A stretch of 64,000 bases of DNA from Bifidobacterium sp. ESL0790. Lineage in GTDB: Bacteria; Actinomycetota; Actinomycetes; Actinomycetales; Bifidobacteriaceae. Positions 9,061 through 20,360 of this stretch are shown in pieces. Made by a program: the position numbers and the translations under genes. The stretch is taken from assembly GCF_029395435.1 (NCBI RefSeq), contig NZ_CP113915.1:806001-870000 (forward strand), given 5' to 3'. The notes beneath the pieces are model-generated. The model had not been told where the DNA came from, did no database searches, and saw only the letters and a program-made list of their open reading frames with translations. Numbering within the stretch: the stretch's first letter is position 1; each line of letters starts with the position of its first letter.

Positions 9061-10131
9061 GTGATCAGCGTCGAGGACTTTCTGGATCGTCATCCTCCCA
9101 CCATCGAGCGGGAGGATGACGATTCGACTCTCCAGACGTCCGATCGGGCTCAGAAGTCGGCTGAGGGGCCGGAGGATCCTGCCGATTGGCGCAAGAAGCG
9201 GGGCCAAAGCGATGTCTCGTCAAGGTCAGGTTTCTCGTCGGCTCGTTTCGGCGATAACTTGTCTGATGACTCAGAAGGACCGTTGGCGGATTCTGCATCG
9301 GCGACGAGAAGCTTTGACCATGCTGGATCGGCGTCGAGTGTTCTTGACGATTCCAGTTTGGCTTTGGACGTTGTCGACGAAACCGCATCGGCAACAGGCG
9401 CTGTTGCTGGTCTGGGAAGAGCAACATCCGGGCGAAGTGATGGCAAGGGGTCGCAGAGCCATGCCAAGAAGCGCAGGCCCAACGCCTCGCATACCCATGC
9501 GGTGCCGGTGGTCAGCGCCTACACCAGTGGTTTCGGGGGAAGCCTCGACGTCGATGACCAGCCCGACCAGCGCAGGAAATACCGTCGTCGTGGCCGTGGG
9601 CACAACAATTACCGGCCGAGATACCGCACCGGCAAACCGGTCCGTCGTGTTCCCGACGATCCCGCGGACGTGGACGCGTGCCGCGAGGCCGCATTGACTC
9701 TGCTTGATTCGGCCGCCCGCTCATCTGGCGCTTTGACGAAGAGGCTCGTCCACAAGGGCTACGATCCGGTGGTCTCGCGGCAGGTGGTCGACCGTCTGGT
9801 CGAGATCCATCTCATCGACGACGAGGATTACGCGCGTTCGGTCATTCGCTCGTGTGCCTCGAGGATGCTTGGCTCGCGCGGCGCCCAGATGGAGCTCAAG
9901 CGCAAAGGTGTCGAGGATCGTTTGGCCTCGCAGGTGGTGCGCGAGGCCCGTGAACAAGGCGTTTTTGAAGACAGCGTCTGGCAGCTGGGCCGCAAGGTCG
10001 CCGCCAAGACGGAGGGCATGGACCGCCAGGTGCGCCGTCGCCGTTTCTGGTCGGCCGGAGGCCGCAAAGGCCACGACCCCGAGGCCTTGCGCCGAGTCTC
10101 CCACGACCTTTTCGACAATCCGGTGGAGTGA
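9061..10131 (+). CDS. recX: Regulatory protein RecX with long N-terminal extension
   Basis: RecX limits RecA filament growth. The RecX helical repeats occupy about residues 200-330 (RLVHKGYDPVVSRQVVDRLV, then LIDDEDYARSVI). The first ~200 residues are Ser/Asp/Arg-rich with no known domain, so this 356-residue protein is far longer than the usual 150-270. A GTG start 3 bp after recA is assumed; the N-terminal part could be shorter if an internal start is used. The extension's base use is somewhat less GC-rich than the domain's. Confidence 0.9.
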   Translation: MISVEDFLDRHPPTIEREDDDSTLQTSDRAQKSAEGPEDPADWRKKRGQSDVSSRSGFSSARFGDNLSDDSEGPLADSASATRSFDHAGSASSVLDDSSLALDVVDETASATGAVAGLGRATSGRSDGKGSQSHAKKRRPNASHTHAVPVVSAYTSGFGGSLDVDDQPDQRRKYRRRGRGHNNYRPRYRTGKPVRRVPDDPADVDACREAALTLLDSAARSSGALTKRLVHKGYDPVVSRQVVDRLVEIHLIDDEDYARSVIRSCASRMLGSRGAQMELKRKGVEDRLASQVVREAREQGVFEDSVWQLGRKVAAKTEGMDRQVRRRRFWSAGGRKGHDPEALRRVSHDLFDNPVE

Positions 10132-10328
10132 ATGACGTGCTTGGTGTTCTGAAGCCAGCAGCAAGGCGTTTCGCTTGAAATATGGAGCAATATGTAAGCT
10201 CATGGCTTCGGAGTATGGGAAAGGCCAATGGGTGAATGAACAAAAGGACGTTCCATACGGTTGTGGCATACAATTGAAATGGCTGTGAAGTGTTCTATTA
10301 CTGAGGTGCCAACGAAACAGAGGGAGGC

Positions 10329-10814
10329 ATGATGACTCGATATGTGACGGGATTGCATGCCCTGAATCTTGGCGACCGCTCGGTGACGAGCGGCGATTGG
10401 CATTATTCTTCAATGGACTGGCGGCACCCGATGACTCTTGATACCGCCACCTCGCCGTTCGGTTCGTGGGACGTGCATGAGGGGGAGGTGCCGGGTATGG
10501 GTCGTATGCCTTTGGCCGGGCATGTGCGCGCCTGCTTGGATTTGGTGGAGCAGGGGATGTACGGAGCGGCGCAGGGCACGCGTGACCAGTTCCTGGACAA
10601 TCCGGCCACCACCGATGCGTTCATGCGTCAGGTGTGGAAGCTGCGTCGCCGCCGTGGACAGTGGCCTGCGATTGACTGGTTCATGGGTCATGAATACTAC
10701 GGCCAGTGGCTCGATTTCAAAGACCGAGCCGAGCAGGCGGACGAGGTTGCCTCGGCCGAATCTGACATTGATTCGCTACCGTTGCGGCGTCGTGATGGGT
10801 CACACAGGAGGTGA
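10329..10814 (+). CDS. Hypothetical partner protein of AbiEii-like toxin
   Basis: This 161-residue protein is of unknown function. I recall the opening pattern TGLHALNL...TSGDWH from small actinobacterial proteins encoded just before nucleotidyltransferase toxins. It is not a recognisable AbiEi antitoxin: no winged-helix signature is visible. GGAGG sits directly before ATG 10329. The following toxin gene starts 5 bp after this stop with its ribosome site (AGGAGGTGA) inside this gene's end, so translation is coupled. An antitoxin or accessory role is inferred only from position. Confidence 0.65.
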   Translation: MMTRYVTGLHALNLGDRSVTSGDWHYSSMDWRHPMTLDTATSPFGSWDVHEGEVPGMGRMPLAGHVRACLDLVEQGMYGAAQGTRDQFLDNPATTDAFMRQVWKLRRRRGQWPAIDWFMGHEYYGQWLDFKDRAEQADEVASAESDIDSLPLRRRDGSHRR

Positions 10815-10819
10815 GCCTT

Positions 10820-11470
10820 ATGAGCGTATTCGTCAATCATGATGAGCATAGAGCGGCAATAGACAATATATTGCGTTCGTTGAACGCCCCTGAGTCGAAT
10901 CCTTTTATTCTTAAAGGTGGCACCGCGCTGATGGCCTGTTATGGGTTGGATCGATTCAGCGAGGATATCGATCTCGACGGCGAGCGTGCCAACATTCCCT
11001 CATCGCGTTTCTTCGGGGCGGTGGAAACGGCTTGCCGCAAGCACGGCTACTCATGGCGCAAGGCCAAAGATACACCCGCCATGCGTCGGGCGTTTGTCGA
11101 TTACGGGAATCCCGAAAGACCGTTGAAAATCGAGGCCAGTTTCCGCCGTAAACAGGTGCCGGCCACGGAGACCACGATGATCAACGGCATCCGCGTCTAC
11201 ACCATCAGCAGGCTTTGCGAGCTCAAGGTCGGCGCATACCTCAATCGTGACAAAATCCGTGACCTGTACGACATCACATTCATTGCGGACCATTACTACG
11301 ATGAGCTCGACGAGTCCGCCAGACAACATCTGCAGACGGCATTTGAATATAAGGATCTTGAACAGTTCGACTATTTGGTGCGTAGCCAGTCCGACCCGTT
11401 GATTGACAATGCGGTGATGGAGGACAGGCTGCTACGCACGCTCGACCGACTCGGACTCATCGCCTCCTAG
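10820..11470 (+). CDS. AbiEii/AbiGii-family nucleotidyltransferase toxin
   Basis: The 216-residue protein has the family's catalytic signature GGTALMACYG followed by RFSEDIDLD (about residues 34-56), giving the GG and DxD elements of a polymerase-beta-like nucleotidyltransferase. Members of this family (AbiEii, MenT) block translation by modifying tRNA 3' ends and can abort phage infection. ATG 10820 follows AGGAGGTGA (10805-10813). The usual AbiEi antitoxin is replaced by a different upstream protein. The target RNA is not predictable from sequence. Confidence 0.85.
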   Translation: MSVFVNHDEHRAAIDNILRSLNAPESNPFILKGGTALMACYGLDRFSEDIDLDGERANIPSSRFFGAVETACRKHGYSWRKAKDTPAMRRAFVDYGNPERPLKIEASFRRKQVPATETTMINGIRVYTISRLCELKVGAYLNRDKIRDLYDITFIADHYYDELDESARQHLQTAFEYKDLEQFDYLVRSQSDPLIDNAVMEDRLLRTLDRLGLIAS

Positions 11471-11510
11471 GTTTGATGCCGTGGGATTGGTGATTTTTGC
11501 CGCGACAACT

Positions 11511-11538
11511 ATACTGTAACGGCCATACTGTGACGGCC
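11511..11538. repeat. 14-bp tandem duplication
   Basis: ATACTGTAACGGCC (11511-11524) is followed immediately by ATACTGTGACGGCC (11525-11538). It lies between the toxin gene and the 3' end of rnpB. No function is evident. Confidence 0.7.
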
Positions 11539-11577
11539 AGAGCCGGCGACGGTGCCGAGCTGGCGTGAAAAGTGGGG

Positions 11578-11945
11578 TGAGACCTCTTATACCCCGGGTT
11601 CTGTCGTGCGTTTCCGCACGGATGACCATCCATCTCGACCTGACGTCGCCGCCAGGCTCTAGCGGCCTACCCGAAGGCTGGGCGGGCAGCCCATGCCGGA
11701 TGTGGCATCCGGCGCGCCTTCTGCTTGGCCTTGCTCCCGATGAGGCTTGCCATGCGGTCTCTGTTGCCAGAGGCCCGGTGGTCTCTTACACCGCCGTTTC
11801 ACCCTTACCCGATTGCTCGGGCGGTCTGTTCTCTGCTGCGCTGGCTCTCAGGTCGCCCTGGGCGGATGTTATCCGCCATCGTGCCCTATGGAGCCCGGAA
11901 GTTCCTCAGCCACGAAAACGTGGCCGCGGTCATCAAGAGGTCTCA
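11578..11945 (-). ncRNA. rnpB: RNase P RNA (class A)
   Basis: Read on the minus strand, this has the RNase P core: GAGGAACTTCCGGGCTCC near the 5' end (J/P4 strand, a variant of GAGGAAAGUCCGGGCUCC) and ACAGAACCCGGGGTATA near the 3' end. The outer helix P1 is perfect: TGAGACCTCTT at the 5' end (complement of 11935-11945) pairs with AAGAGGTCTCA at the 3' end (complement of 11578-11588). A -10 element TATAGT (complement of 11954-11959) lies 8-14 bases before the 5' end. It provides the catalytic RNA that matures tRNA 5' ends. Length about 368 nt fits actinobacteria. Confidence 0.93.
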
Positions 11946-12122
11946 AGGTTCCAACTATAGCAAATCGTTCCGCTTTAGGGGAAAGCGCGAAGCGAATGGC
12001 GTATTATTCAGCCAAGACTCAGGTTTCTCACAGCGTGTCGACTAGACTGGGAACCAACGATGGCGTTAAGGCCGTCGGACAGGAAAGCGGCCGCAAGGTC
12101 GCTGATTGACCAGGAGGTCCCC

Positions 12123-12842
12123 ATGGATATCATCGTTACCGGTCGCCATATGCAGGTAAGCCAGAAATTCCGTGATGTTGTCGATACCAAGATGAACCGC
12201 GTCACCGGCATCGCGCCCAGCGCCCAGCGCGCTGAGATCGTGGTGAGCCGCGAAGGCAACCCGAGGCAGGCCGACACCGCCAAGCGAGTCGAGATCACGG
12301 TCATCGACGGTGCGACGGTGGTGCGCGCGGAGGCCTCGAGTTCCGATGAGTTCAGCGCCCTCGATATCGCCCTCGACAAGCTGACGCTGCGCCTGCGCCG
12401 CGCCAAGGACCGCAAGATGACCCGTCGTCGCCGCGATTCGCGCAAGGTGGTCGACAAGGGTGTGCTGCCGCTGGGCGAGCCGATCAGCCCGGAGCCCCCG
12501 CAGATGCAGGATTCCGAGCCGGAAGAGCCGGAGCCGCCGCAGACCGACAGCCCGCAGGAGGCCGTCTCCTCCGATCTGGGACCGGGTGAGTCCGTCGAGG
12601 TGCAGGTGGGAGACACCCCCATCGTCATCCGCCGCAAGCTGCACATCGCCGAGCCGATGACCATCGACGAGGCGCTCTACGAGATGGAGCTCATCGGCCA
12701 CGACTTCTTCCTCTTCGTCAACAAGGAGACCAACCGCCCCTCCGTCGTCTACCGTCGCCACGGCTGGAGCTACGGCGTCTTCGAGATCGACACCCCGGAG
12801 CACGTCAAGGCCGACGGTGCCGCGCCAGAGAACGCGATGTGA
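12123..12842 (+). CDS. hpf: Long-form ribosome hibernation promoting factor
   Basis: The 239-residue protein starts with the S30AE ribosome-binding domain (MDIIVTGRHMQVSQKF, residues about 1-100), then a Pro/Glu/Ser-rich linker. It ends in the dimerisation domain (about 180-230, FFLFVNKETNRPSVVYRR). Long HPF dimerises 70S ribosomes into silent 100S particles in stationary phase. ATG 12123 is preceded by AGGAGG; the longer open frame upstream has no ribosome site. secA follows after a terminator. Confidence 0.93.
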   Translation: MDIIVTGRHMQVSQKFRDVVDTKMNRVTGIAPSAQRAEIVVSREGNPRQADTAKRVEITVIDGATVVRAEASSSDEFSALDIALDKLTLRLRRAKDRKMTRRRRDSRKVVDKGVLPLGEPISPEPPQMQDSEPEEPEPPQTDSPQEAVSSDLGPGESVEVQVGDTPIVIRRKLHIAEPMTIDEALYEMELIGHDFFLFVNKETNRPSVVYRRHGWSYGVFEIDTPEHVKADGAAPENAM

Positions 12843-12943
12843 CCACGCGGCCTTAATAAGTCGATAAGGCTCTGTGTGCCAACGGCGTGACGTGGCGAAT
12901 ATGGGAAATCTAAGAAGCCACGGGTCGCCGGCGCACAAGCCAT

Positions 12944-12982
12944 CGGGATCCGTCACTGACAACCAGTGGCGGATCCCGTTTC
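12944..12982 (+). terminator. Terminator after hpf
   Basis: A 15-bp stem (12944-12958 with 12964-12978, one G-T pair) has a 5-base loop and is followed by TTTCGT. The rest of the 298-bp gap to secA holds GC-rich DNA and the secA ribosome site, with no gene. Confidence 0.8.
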
Positions 12983-13140
12983 GTCGCCTGAGGCCGCGCT
13001 GTGGCGCCAGGTGTCGTTTTGGCGGCGAAAGCGCGGAACCAAGCCGAAAATCTGTGCCGTCGCGTAGGATAATTGATAGTCTGTGCCGAGTTCAGTTACT
13101 CGGTCTTGCTCGTTTATGGGAAACGAACTAGGGAGCGAAA

Positions 13141-16164
<3,024 letters not shown>

Positions 16165-16410
16165 GTTCGGCTGATACGGTTTCATGACGATATGGCGGGC
16201 GTTGCCTTCGGGCGCGCCCGTCTTTCGTATACGCGGTGAAGCGAAGGGTGGCCGCCACCAGCCTGGCCGCCGCCCGCCAGCATGTGGGATATGGCGGCGA
16301 AGGCGAGAGAGGTGTCTTAGAATAATAGATAACTTCCATCGCATAAGCGGTGGGGTTCCATAACTATTTGATGTGCGGCTTCGGCCGCATTCGCGTCGCA
16401 GGAGGGCGAT

Positions 16411-17460
16411 ATGGCTGAGATCACATGGAAGTCGATACTCACCAAGCTGGTCGGAGGAGACCACCTGAACGCGGAGGAATCACGATGGTACGTCGATGAG
16501 CTCATGAAGGGCAACGCCAACCCGGCCGCCGTCGGCGCGGTGCTCTCGATGCAGCAGCAGCTGGGGCTCACCGAGCAGGAGGTCGCCGGATCGGCCGAGG
16601 CCATGGTCTCGCACGCCGTCCCGCTCAAGGTCTCGGGCGAGACCACCGACATCGTCGGCACCGGTGGCGATGGCGCGGCCACCGTCAACCTGTCGACCAT
16701 GGGCTCCGTGGTCGCCGCGGCTTCGGGCGTCAAGATCGTCAAGCACGGCAACCGCGCGGCCTCGTCGAAGTGCGGCGCGGCCGATGTGATCGAGGCACTG
16801 GGCATCCCGCTCGACCTCGACCCGGAGGCCGTCGGCGAGATCGGCGATGAGATCGGCATTACCTTCGCCTTCGCCAAGACCTTCCATCCTTCGATGCGCT
16901 TCGTGGGCCCGGTGCGTTCGGCGCTCGGCATCCCTTGCGTCTTCAACGTTTTGGGGCCTCTGACCAACCCGGCCAACCCGAAGCACGTGGCCATTGGCTG
17001 CGCGGACCGTTTGCTGAGTCCCCTGATGGCGGGCGTCTACGCGGGCCGTGGCCAGACCGGCATGGTCTACACCTCCGCCGAAGGTCTCGACGAGATGGCG
17101 CCCACGGGCCCCGTCTCCGTCTGGGAGATCGCCGACGGCAAGGTCACCGAAACCGATTTCGACCCCGTCGAGGAGCTGGGCCTGAAGAAGATCGACGTCT
17201 CGGCGCTGCGCGGTGGCGAGCCCAAGGAGAACGCCGCCATCTTCCGCCGGTTCATGAAGGGTGAGGACATCCCGCCGCGCGAGACGGTGCTTCTGAACGC
17301 CGCCTCCGCCATCGTCGCCGACGGCCATCAGGTCGACGCCGGCGCGAGCCTGGGCGACCGGTTCCGCAAGGCCTACCAAATCGCCAAGGACACCGTGGAC
17401 TCGGGCAAGGCCGAGGCCCTGCTGGAGCGTTGGATCGAGGTCTCGAACGCCGCCAAGTGA
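16411..17460 (+). CDS. trpD: Anthranilate phosphoribosyltransferase
   Basis: TrpD (349 aa) joins anthranilate to PRPP in tryptophan synthesis. The PRPP-binding GTGGDG lies at about residues 83-88, with KHGNRAASSKCGAADVIEALG (split here as KHGNRAASS then GAADV) and NPAN/GPLTNP present. ATG 16411 follows GGAGGG. No other trp gene is in the window, so it stands apart from the rest of the pathway. Confidence 0.95.
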   Translation: MAEITWKSILTKLVGGDHLNAEESRWYVDELMKGNANPAAVGAVLSMQQQLGLTEQEVAGSAEAMVSHAVPLKVSGETTDIVGTGGDGAATVNLSTMGSVVAAASGVKIVKHGNRAASSKCGAADVIEALGIPLDLDPEAVGEIGDEIGITFAFAKTFHPSMRFVGPVRSALGIPCVFNVLGPLTNPANPKHVAIGCADRLLSPLMAGVYAGRGQTGMVYTSAEGLDEMAPTGPVSVWEIADGKVTETDFDPVEELGLKKIDVSALRGGEPKENAAIFRRFMKGEDIPPRETVLLNAASAIVADGHQVDAGASLGDRFRKAYQIAKDTVDSGKAEALLERWIEVSNAAK

Positions 17461-17530
17461 TGCGCGCTTGGTTGTAGGTTCGGCCGCCAATTTGGCGTCC
17501 GGGCAGGTATAACTGAAACAGTTTCAATCA

Positions 17531-17574
17531 AAGGTGTGGGCCAGCTGGAATAATCCGGCTGGCCCGCACCTTTT
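17531..17574 (+). terminator. Rho-independent terminator after trpD
   Basis: An 18-bp stem (17531-17548 with 17555-17572) has a 6-base loop, one G-T pair and a T-rich end. It is strong in both directions. Confidence 0.85.
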
Positions 17575-17654
17575 CTTGTGTCGAGAAGGGGCCATTCGGT
17601 GAGCTGTGAGTGTCTGTTTTGGGCATTGGACGGCGGAGTTGCCGGGAATGGCCC

Positions 17655-17750
17655 GTTCCTGCCCCTAACGGGTCGTTCCTGCCCCTAATAGCACATTTTA
17701 AAGCCCGAAAATGTATCGTTAGGGGCAGGATCTACCTTTTAGGGGCAGGA
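17655..17750. repeat. Paired direct and inverted repeats with 20-bp spacing
   Basis: GTTCCTGCCCCTAA occurs at 17655-17668 and 17675-17688. Its inverted core TTAGGGGCAGGA occurs at 17719-17730 and 17739-17750. Start-to-start spacing is exactly 20 bp on each side, so the four copies form a symmetric array around a 30-base AT-rich centre. Confidence 0.9.
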
Positions 17751-17795
17751 AGAAGGGGTGCGAGCCGGGATATTTGGTCTATGACCGGGGTGGTT

Positions 17796-17899
17796 TGGCC
17801 CTGTGGGGTGGTGTTGGCTCGCGTGGACGGTCGGCCTTGTGGGGTGGTGCTGGCTCGTGGACGGTCGGCCTTGTGGGGTGGTGCTGGCTCGTGGACGGT
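17796..17899. repeat. 34-bp GC-rich tandem repeat, three copies
   Basis: Copies at 17832-17865 and 17866-17899 are identical. A third, imperfect 36-bp copy precedes them (17796-17831). Identical neighbours suggest recent slippage, so the copy number may vary between strains. Confidence 0.85.
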
Positions 17900-18054
17900 C
17901 TGCCTGCGGGGTTCGCGGGTGTGTAGGGGCTTGGGGGTAGCTCCGTTTTGGCCTGTGGGGCGGTTCCGCGACGGGCCGCTGCGCCGGGCTGCACGTCACC
18001 TTGGGCGGCTTCGAGCGGGGCCGTTCCATGACGGGCCGATGCGCCAGTCTCGCC

Positions 18055-19083
18055 TCAGCCGGTGTGCTTCACCCTCGCGGCGGATTCGCCAATCGTCAGC
18101 GTCAGCGGCAGGCGGATGTTGGTCTCCAGCTGGTGCTCGTCCGACCCGTCGCTCTGCAGCAGCAGGTTGAAGGCCGCGGAGGCCATGTCGTCGATCGGCT
18201 GGGTGAGGGTGGTGAGCGTGGGATGCAGCCACTTGCCGATGCGGATGCCGTCACAGCCGACCACGGAGAGGTCGTGGGGGATGGAGATGGCGTACTGCTT
18301 GCAGGCCGAGATCAGCCCGATCGCCACGATGTCGGAACCGGCGAAGACCGCCGTGGGGCGCTCGTCGAGCTGAACGAGATAGGTGAGCACGTTGGCGCCG
18401 TATTCCTCGGTGTAGGGCCCGGAGAAGACCAGGCGCGAGTCGAAGGGGATGCCGGCGTCCTTGAGCGCCGCCTTGTAGCCGCGCAGGCGCTCGCCGGCGG
18501 TGCTGAGTTTGTTGGGCCCGGAGATGTGGGCGATGCGCCGGTGGCCCAGGCCGATGAGGTATGAGGTGGCCTGGTAAGCGCCCGAATAGTTGTCGACGGC
18601 GACGATGTTGGGCTTGGGGTTGTCGGGGATGGAGATGTCCTCGTCGAGCAGCACGAGCTTCATGTCGGTGGAGACCAGGTGGTTGAGCGCCGCGTTGGTG
18701 CGGTGCATGCCCGCGTAGATCAGGCCGGTGAACCGCCCGGACTGCATCACCGTGTTGACCAGCTTCGATTCCATGCGCGCCTGCCGGTTGGAGGCCATGA
18801 TCTCGAGGACGAGGTTGTTGGCCTGGGCTCGCGTGATGAGGGCGTCGGAAAGCGCGGAATAGAAGGGATTCGTGAGCTCCGGGACGATGAGCGCCACCTC
18901 CGTGTTGGAAGCGTGGGAGTTGGCGGCGAAGCGGGACGGCTGGCGCACATAGCCCAGCTCGTTGGCCGCGTTGACGATCTTCTCCTCGGTGTCGGCCTTG
19001 ATCGCGAGCTGCCCGTGGAGGTACCTGGAGACCGTGGAGGTGGAGACCCCCGCCTTCTTGGCCACTTGAGAGAGAGAAACCAT
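18055..19083 (-). CDS. LacI-family transcriptional regulator
   Basis: The 342-residue protein has an N-terminal LacI helix-turn-helix (VSLSQVAKKAGVSTSTVSRY, residues 2-21). A periplasmic-binding-protein-like ligand domain follows (GLIYAGMHRTN, VAVDNYSGAYQAT, RIAHISGP). ATG at 19083 (minus) follows AAGGAAAG; the longer frame to 19131 is not needed. It is divergent from the operon 19421-22583, and a palindromic operator lies in that promoter. It therefore probably represses that operon and releases it when a small ligand, perhaps an amide, peptide or sugar, binds. The ligand is unknown. Confidence 0.92.
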   Translation of the reverse strand: MVSLSQVAKKAGVSTSTVSRYLHGQLAIKADTEEKIVNAANELGYVRQPSRFAANSHASNTEVALIVPELTNPFYSALSDALITRAQANNLVLEIMASNRQARMESKLVNTVMQSGRFTGLIYAGMHRTNAALNHLVSTDMKLVLLDEDISIPDNPKPNIVAVDNYSGAYQATSYLIGLGHRRIAHISGPNKLSTAGERLRGYKAALKDAGIPFDSRLVFSGPYTEEYGANVLTYLVQLDERPTAVFAGSDIVAIGLISACKQYAISIPHDLSVVGCDGIRIGKWLHPTLTTLTQPIDDMASAAFNLLLQSDGSDEHQLETNIRLPLTLTIGESAARVKHTG

Positions 19084-19420
19084 GTCTTTCCTTGTCCGTT
19101 CCGTCCGCGCCGGCCCCGTCCGGCCACGCATGACGTTGCGTGGTTTGCGAACCAGGGGCGGCGATACGTCGGCAATGGCTCGCGGGTCGAACGCGGTTGA
19201 CTTCTATCAATAGTGTATACGAGACAGGGCCAAAACGGCCTTGTTTACGGCCTGTTGCGCCGATGTCGGTCGTGTTGGTACCGCCACGATGTGGTCATCA
19301 AGTGGTCACGGAGTGATCGAAATGATTTGACATTACGAAACATATTGATAATATAAAAGCAATGTTGCGCAACGTTACGCAATATATGATATTCAGAAAT
19401 TCACCGTTGAAGGGGAACAT
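19084..19420 (+). promoter_or_regulatory. Divergent promoter region of the LacI-regulated locus (337 bp)
   Basis: TTGACA (19327-19332) and TATAAA (19352-19357, 19-bp spacing) form a likely promoter for 19421. The operator covers the start-site area (19365-19382). The region becomes strikingly AT-rich from 19320. No gene is seen. Confidence 0.65.
19365..19382 (+). promoter_or_regulatory. LacI-type operator
   Basis: TTGCGCAACGTTACGCAA is an 18-bp palindrome with a single mismatched pair and a central AACGTT, the shape of LacI/GalR-family sites. Its position just after the -10 suits repression. Confidence 0.8.
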
Positions 19421-20164
19421 ATGGCTAAGGTATTGCTAGCTGGAGAATCCTGGATCTCGTCCACGACGGAATACAAGGGGTTCGATTCGTTTACCAGCAC
19501 CAGGCTTGAGATCGGCTGCGAGAAGCTGCTGGACGCTCTGCACGGCTGTGGCCACGAGGTCACGCATCTGCTCGCGCACGACGTGCAGCGCTATTTCCCC
19601 ACGACGATGGACGAGCTCGACCAGTACGACGTCGTGCTCCTCTCCGACATCGGCTCCAACTCGCTGCTGCTCTCCGCCCAGGTCTTCGACCAAGGCAAAG
19701 CGATGCCCAACCGCATGGCGCTGCTGCGCGACTGGGTGAAAGGCGGCGGCGGACTGATGATGGCCGGCGGCTACCTCTCCTTCGGCGGTTTCGAAGGCAA
19801 GGCGCACTACGCCGGCACCCCCGTCGAGCAGGCGCTGCCCGTCGAGATCCTGCCCTACGACGACCGCGTGGAGTCGCCCCAGGGAGTCACCCCGAAGTGC
19901 GTGGCCGCCGGATCCATCGCCGACGGGCTGGGGGAGTTCCCCAAGATCCTCGGCTACCAGAAGGCGAAGCCCAAGCAAGGCAGCGATGTGCTGATGACCG
20001 TCGACGACGCGCCGCTGCTCATCACCGGCGAATTCGGCTCGGGGCGCTCGCTGGCCTATATGTCCGACGTCGCGCCGCATTGGGCGCCTGAGGAGTTTAT
20101 GGACTGGTCGAATTATGGCGAGTTCTTCTCCCGGTGCATCAACTGGCTGGCCGGCAAAGACTGA
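19421..20164 (+). CDS. Glutamine-amidotransferase-like protein
   Basis: The 247-residue cytoplasmic protein has a class-I amidotransferase-like fold: KVLLAGESW at the start, YDVVLLSDIGSNSLLL, then WVKGGGGLMMAGGYLSFGG. The position of the usual nucleophilic cysteine is taken by other residues in the AGGYLSFGG turn, so amidotransferase catalysis is doubtful. Related proteins in ThuA-like and DUF1355-like families sit in sugar or amide catabolic operons. It is the first gene of the LacI-controlled set; no terminator is seen before the transporter gene 196 bp downstream. Confidence 0.7.
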   Translation: MAKVLLAGESWISSTTEYKGFDSFTSTRLEIGCEKLLDALHGCGHEVTHLLAHDVQRYFPTTMDELDQYDVVLLSDIGSNSLLLSAQVFDQGKAMPNRMALLRDWVKGGGGLMMAGGYLSFGGFEGKAHYAGTPVEQALPVEILPYDDRVESPQGVTPKCVAAGSIADGLGEFPKILGYQKAKPKQGSDVLMTVDDAPLLITGEFGSGRSLAYMSDVAPHWAPEEFMDWSNYGEFFSRCINWLAGKD

Positions 20165-20212
20165 CAGCTGACGGCTGATACCTGACAACTGACAGCTGAC
20201 ACGGTGGGTTCC
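20165..20212. repeat. Short CTGACAGCTGA-type direct repeats
   Basis: Variants of CTGACAGCTGAC occur back to back three to four times just after the stop at 20164. A similar set of GTTAGGCGCTAG variants lies at 21348-21380 after the next gene. Both look like slippage products between genes of this operon. Confidence 0.5.
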
Positions 20213-20360
20213 GCGCGCTCAATGCAACATATGGCAACGAACTCATCCTCGACATCACCAACTTCCGGAATCTATACATCCCCGAATCTCAACAATATAT
20301 CTGTGTGGTACGTAGTTCATACATGAAAAAGAAGAACACAACAAGGAAAGAAGAAGAATC

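Larger units (their letters stand above)
17461..18054. other. Repeat-rich intergenic region trpD-lacI-type gene (594 bp)
   Basis: No convincing gene lies here. It holds the trpD terminator (17531-17574), a symmetric set of four 12-14-bp repeats (17655-17750), a 34-bp tandem repeat (17796-17899), and a 28-bp direct repeat (about 17964-17991 and 18024-18051). The last is just beyond the end of the minus-strand regulator gene. A 186-codon plus-strand frame crosses it, but its protein is an Arg/Gly/Trp-rich product of the repeats and it runs into the regulator gene. Confidence 0.7.

Noticed and set aside
11565..12109. Three overlapping plus-strand frames of 106-131 codons
   Set aside because: They cover the RNase P RNA gene on the other strand. 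The RNA core and P1 helix explain the sequence.
17610..18170. 186-codon plus-strand frame
   Set aside because: It is built from the 34-bp repeat and runs into the 3' end of the regulator gene. No ribosome site or known domain.
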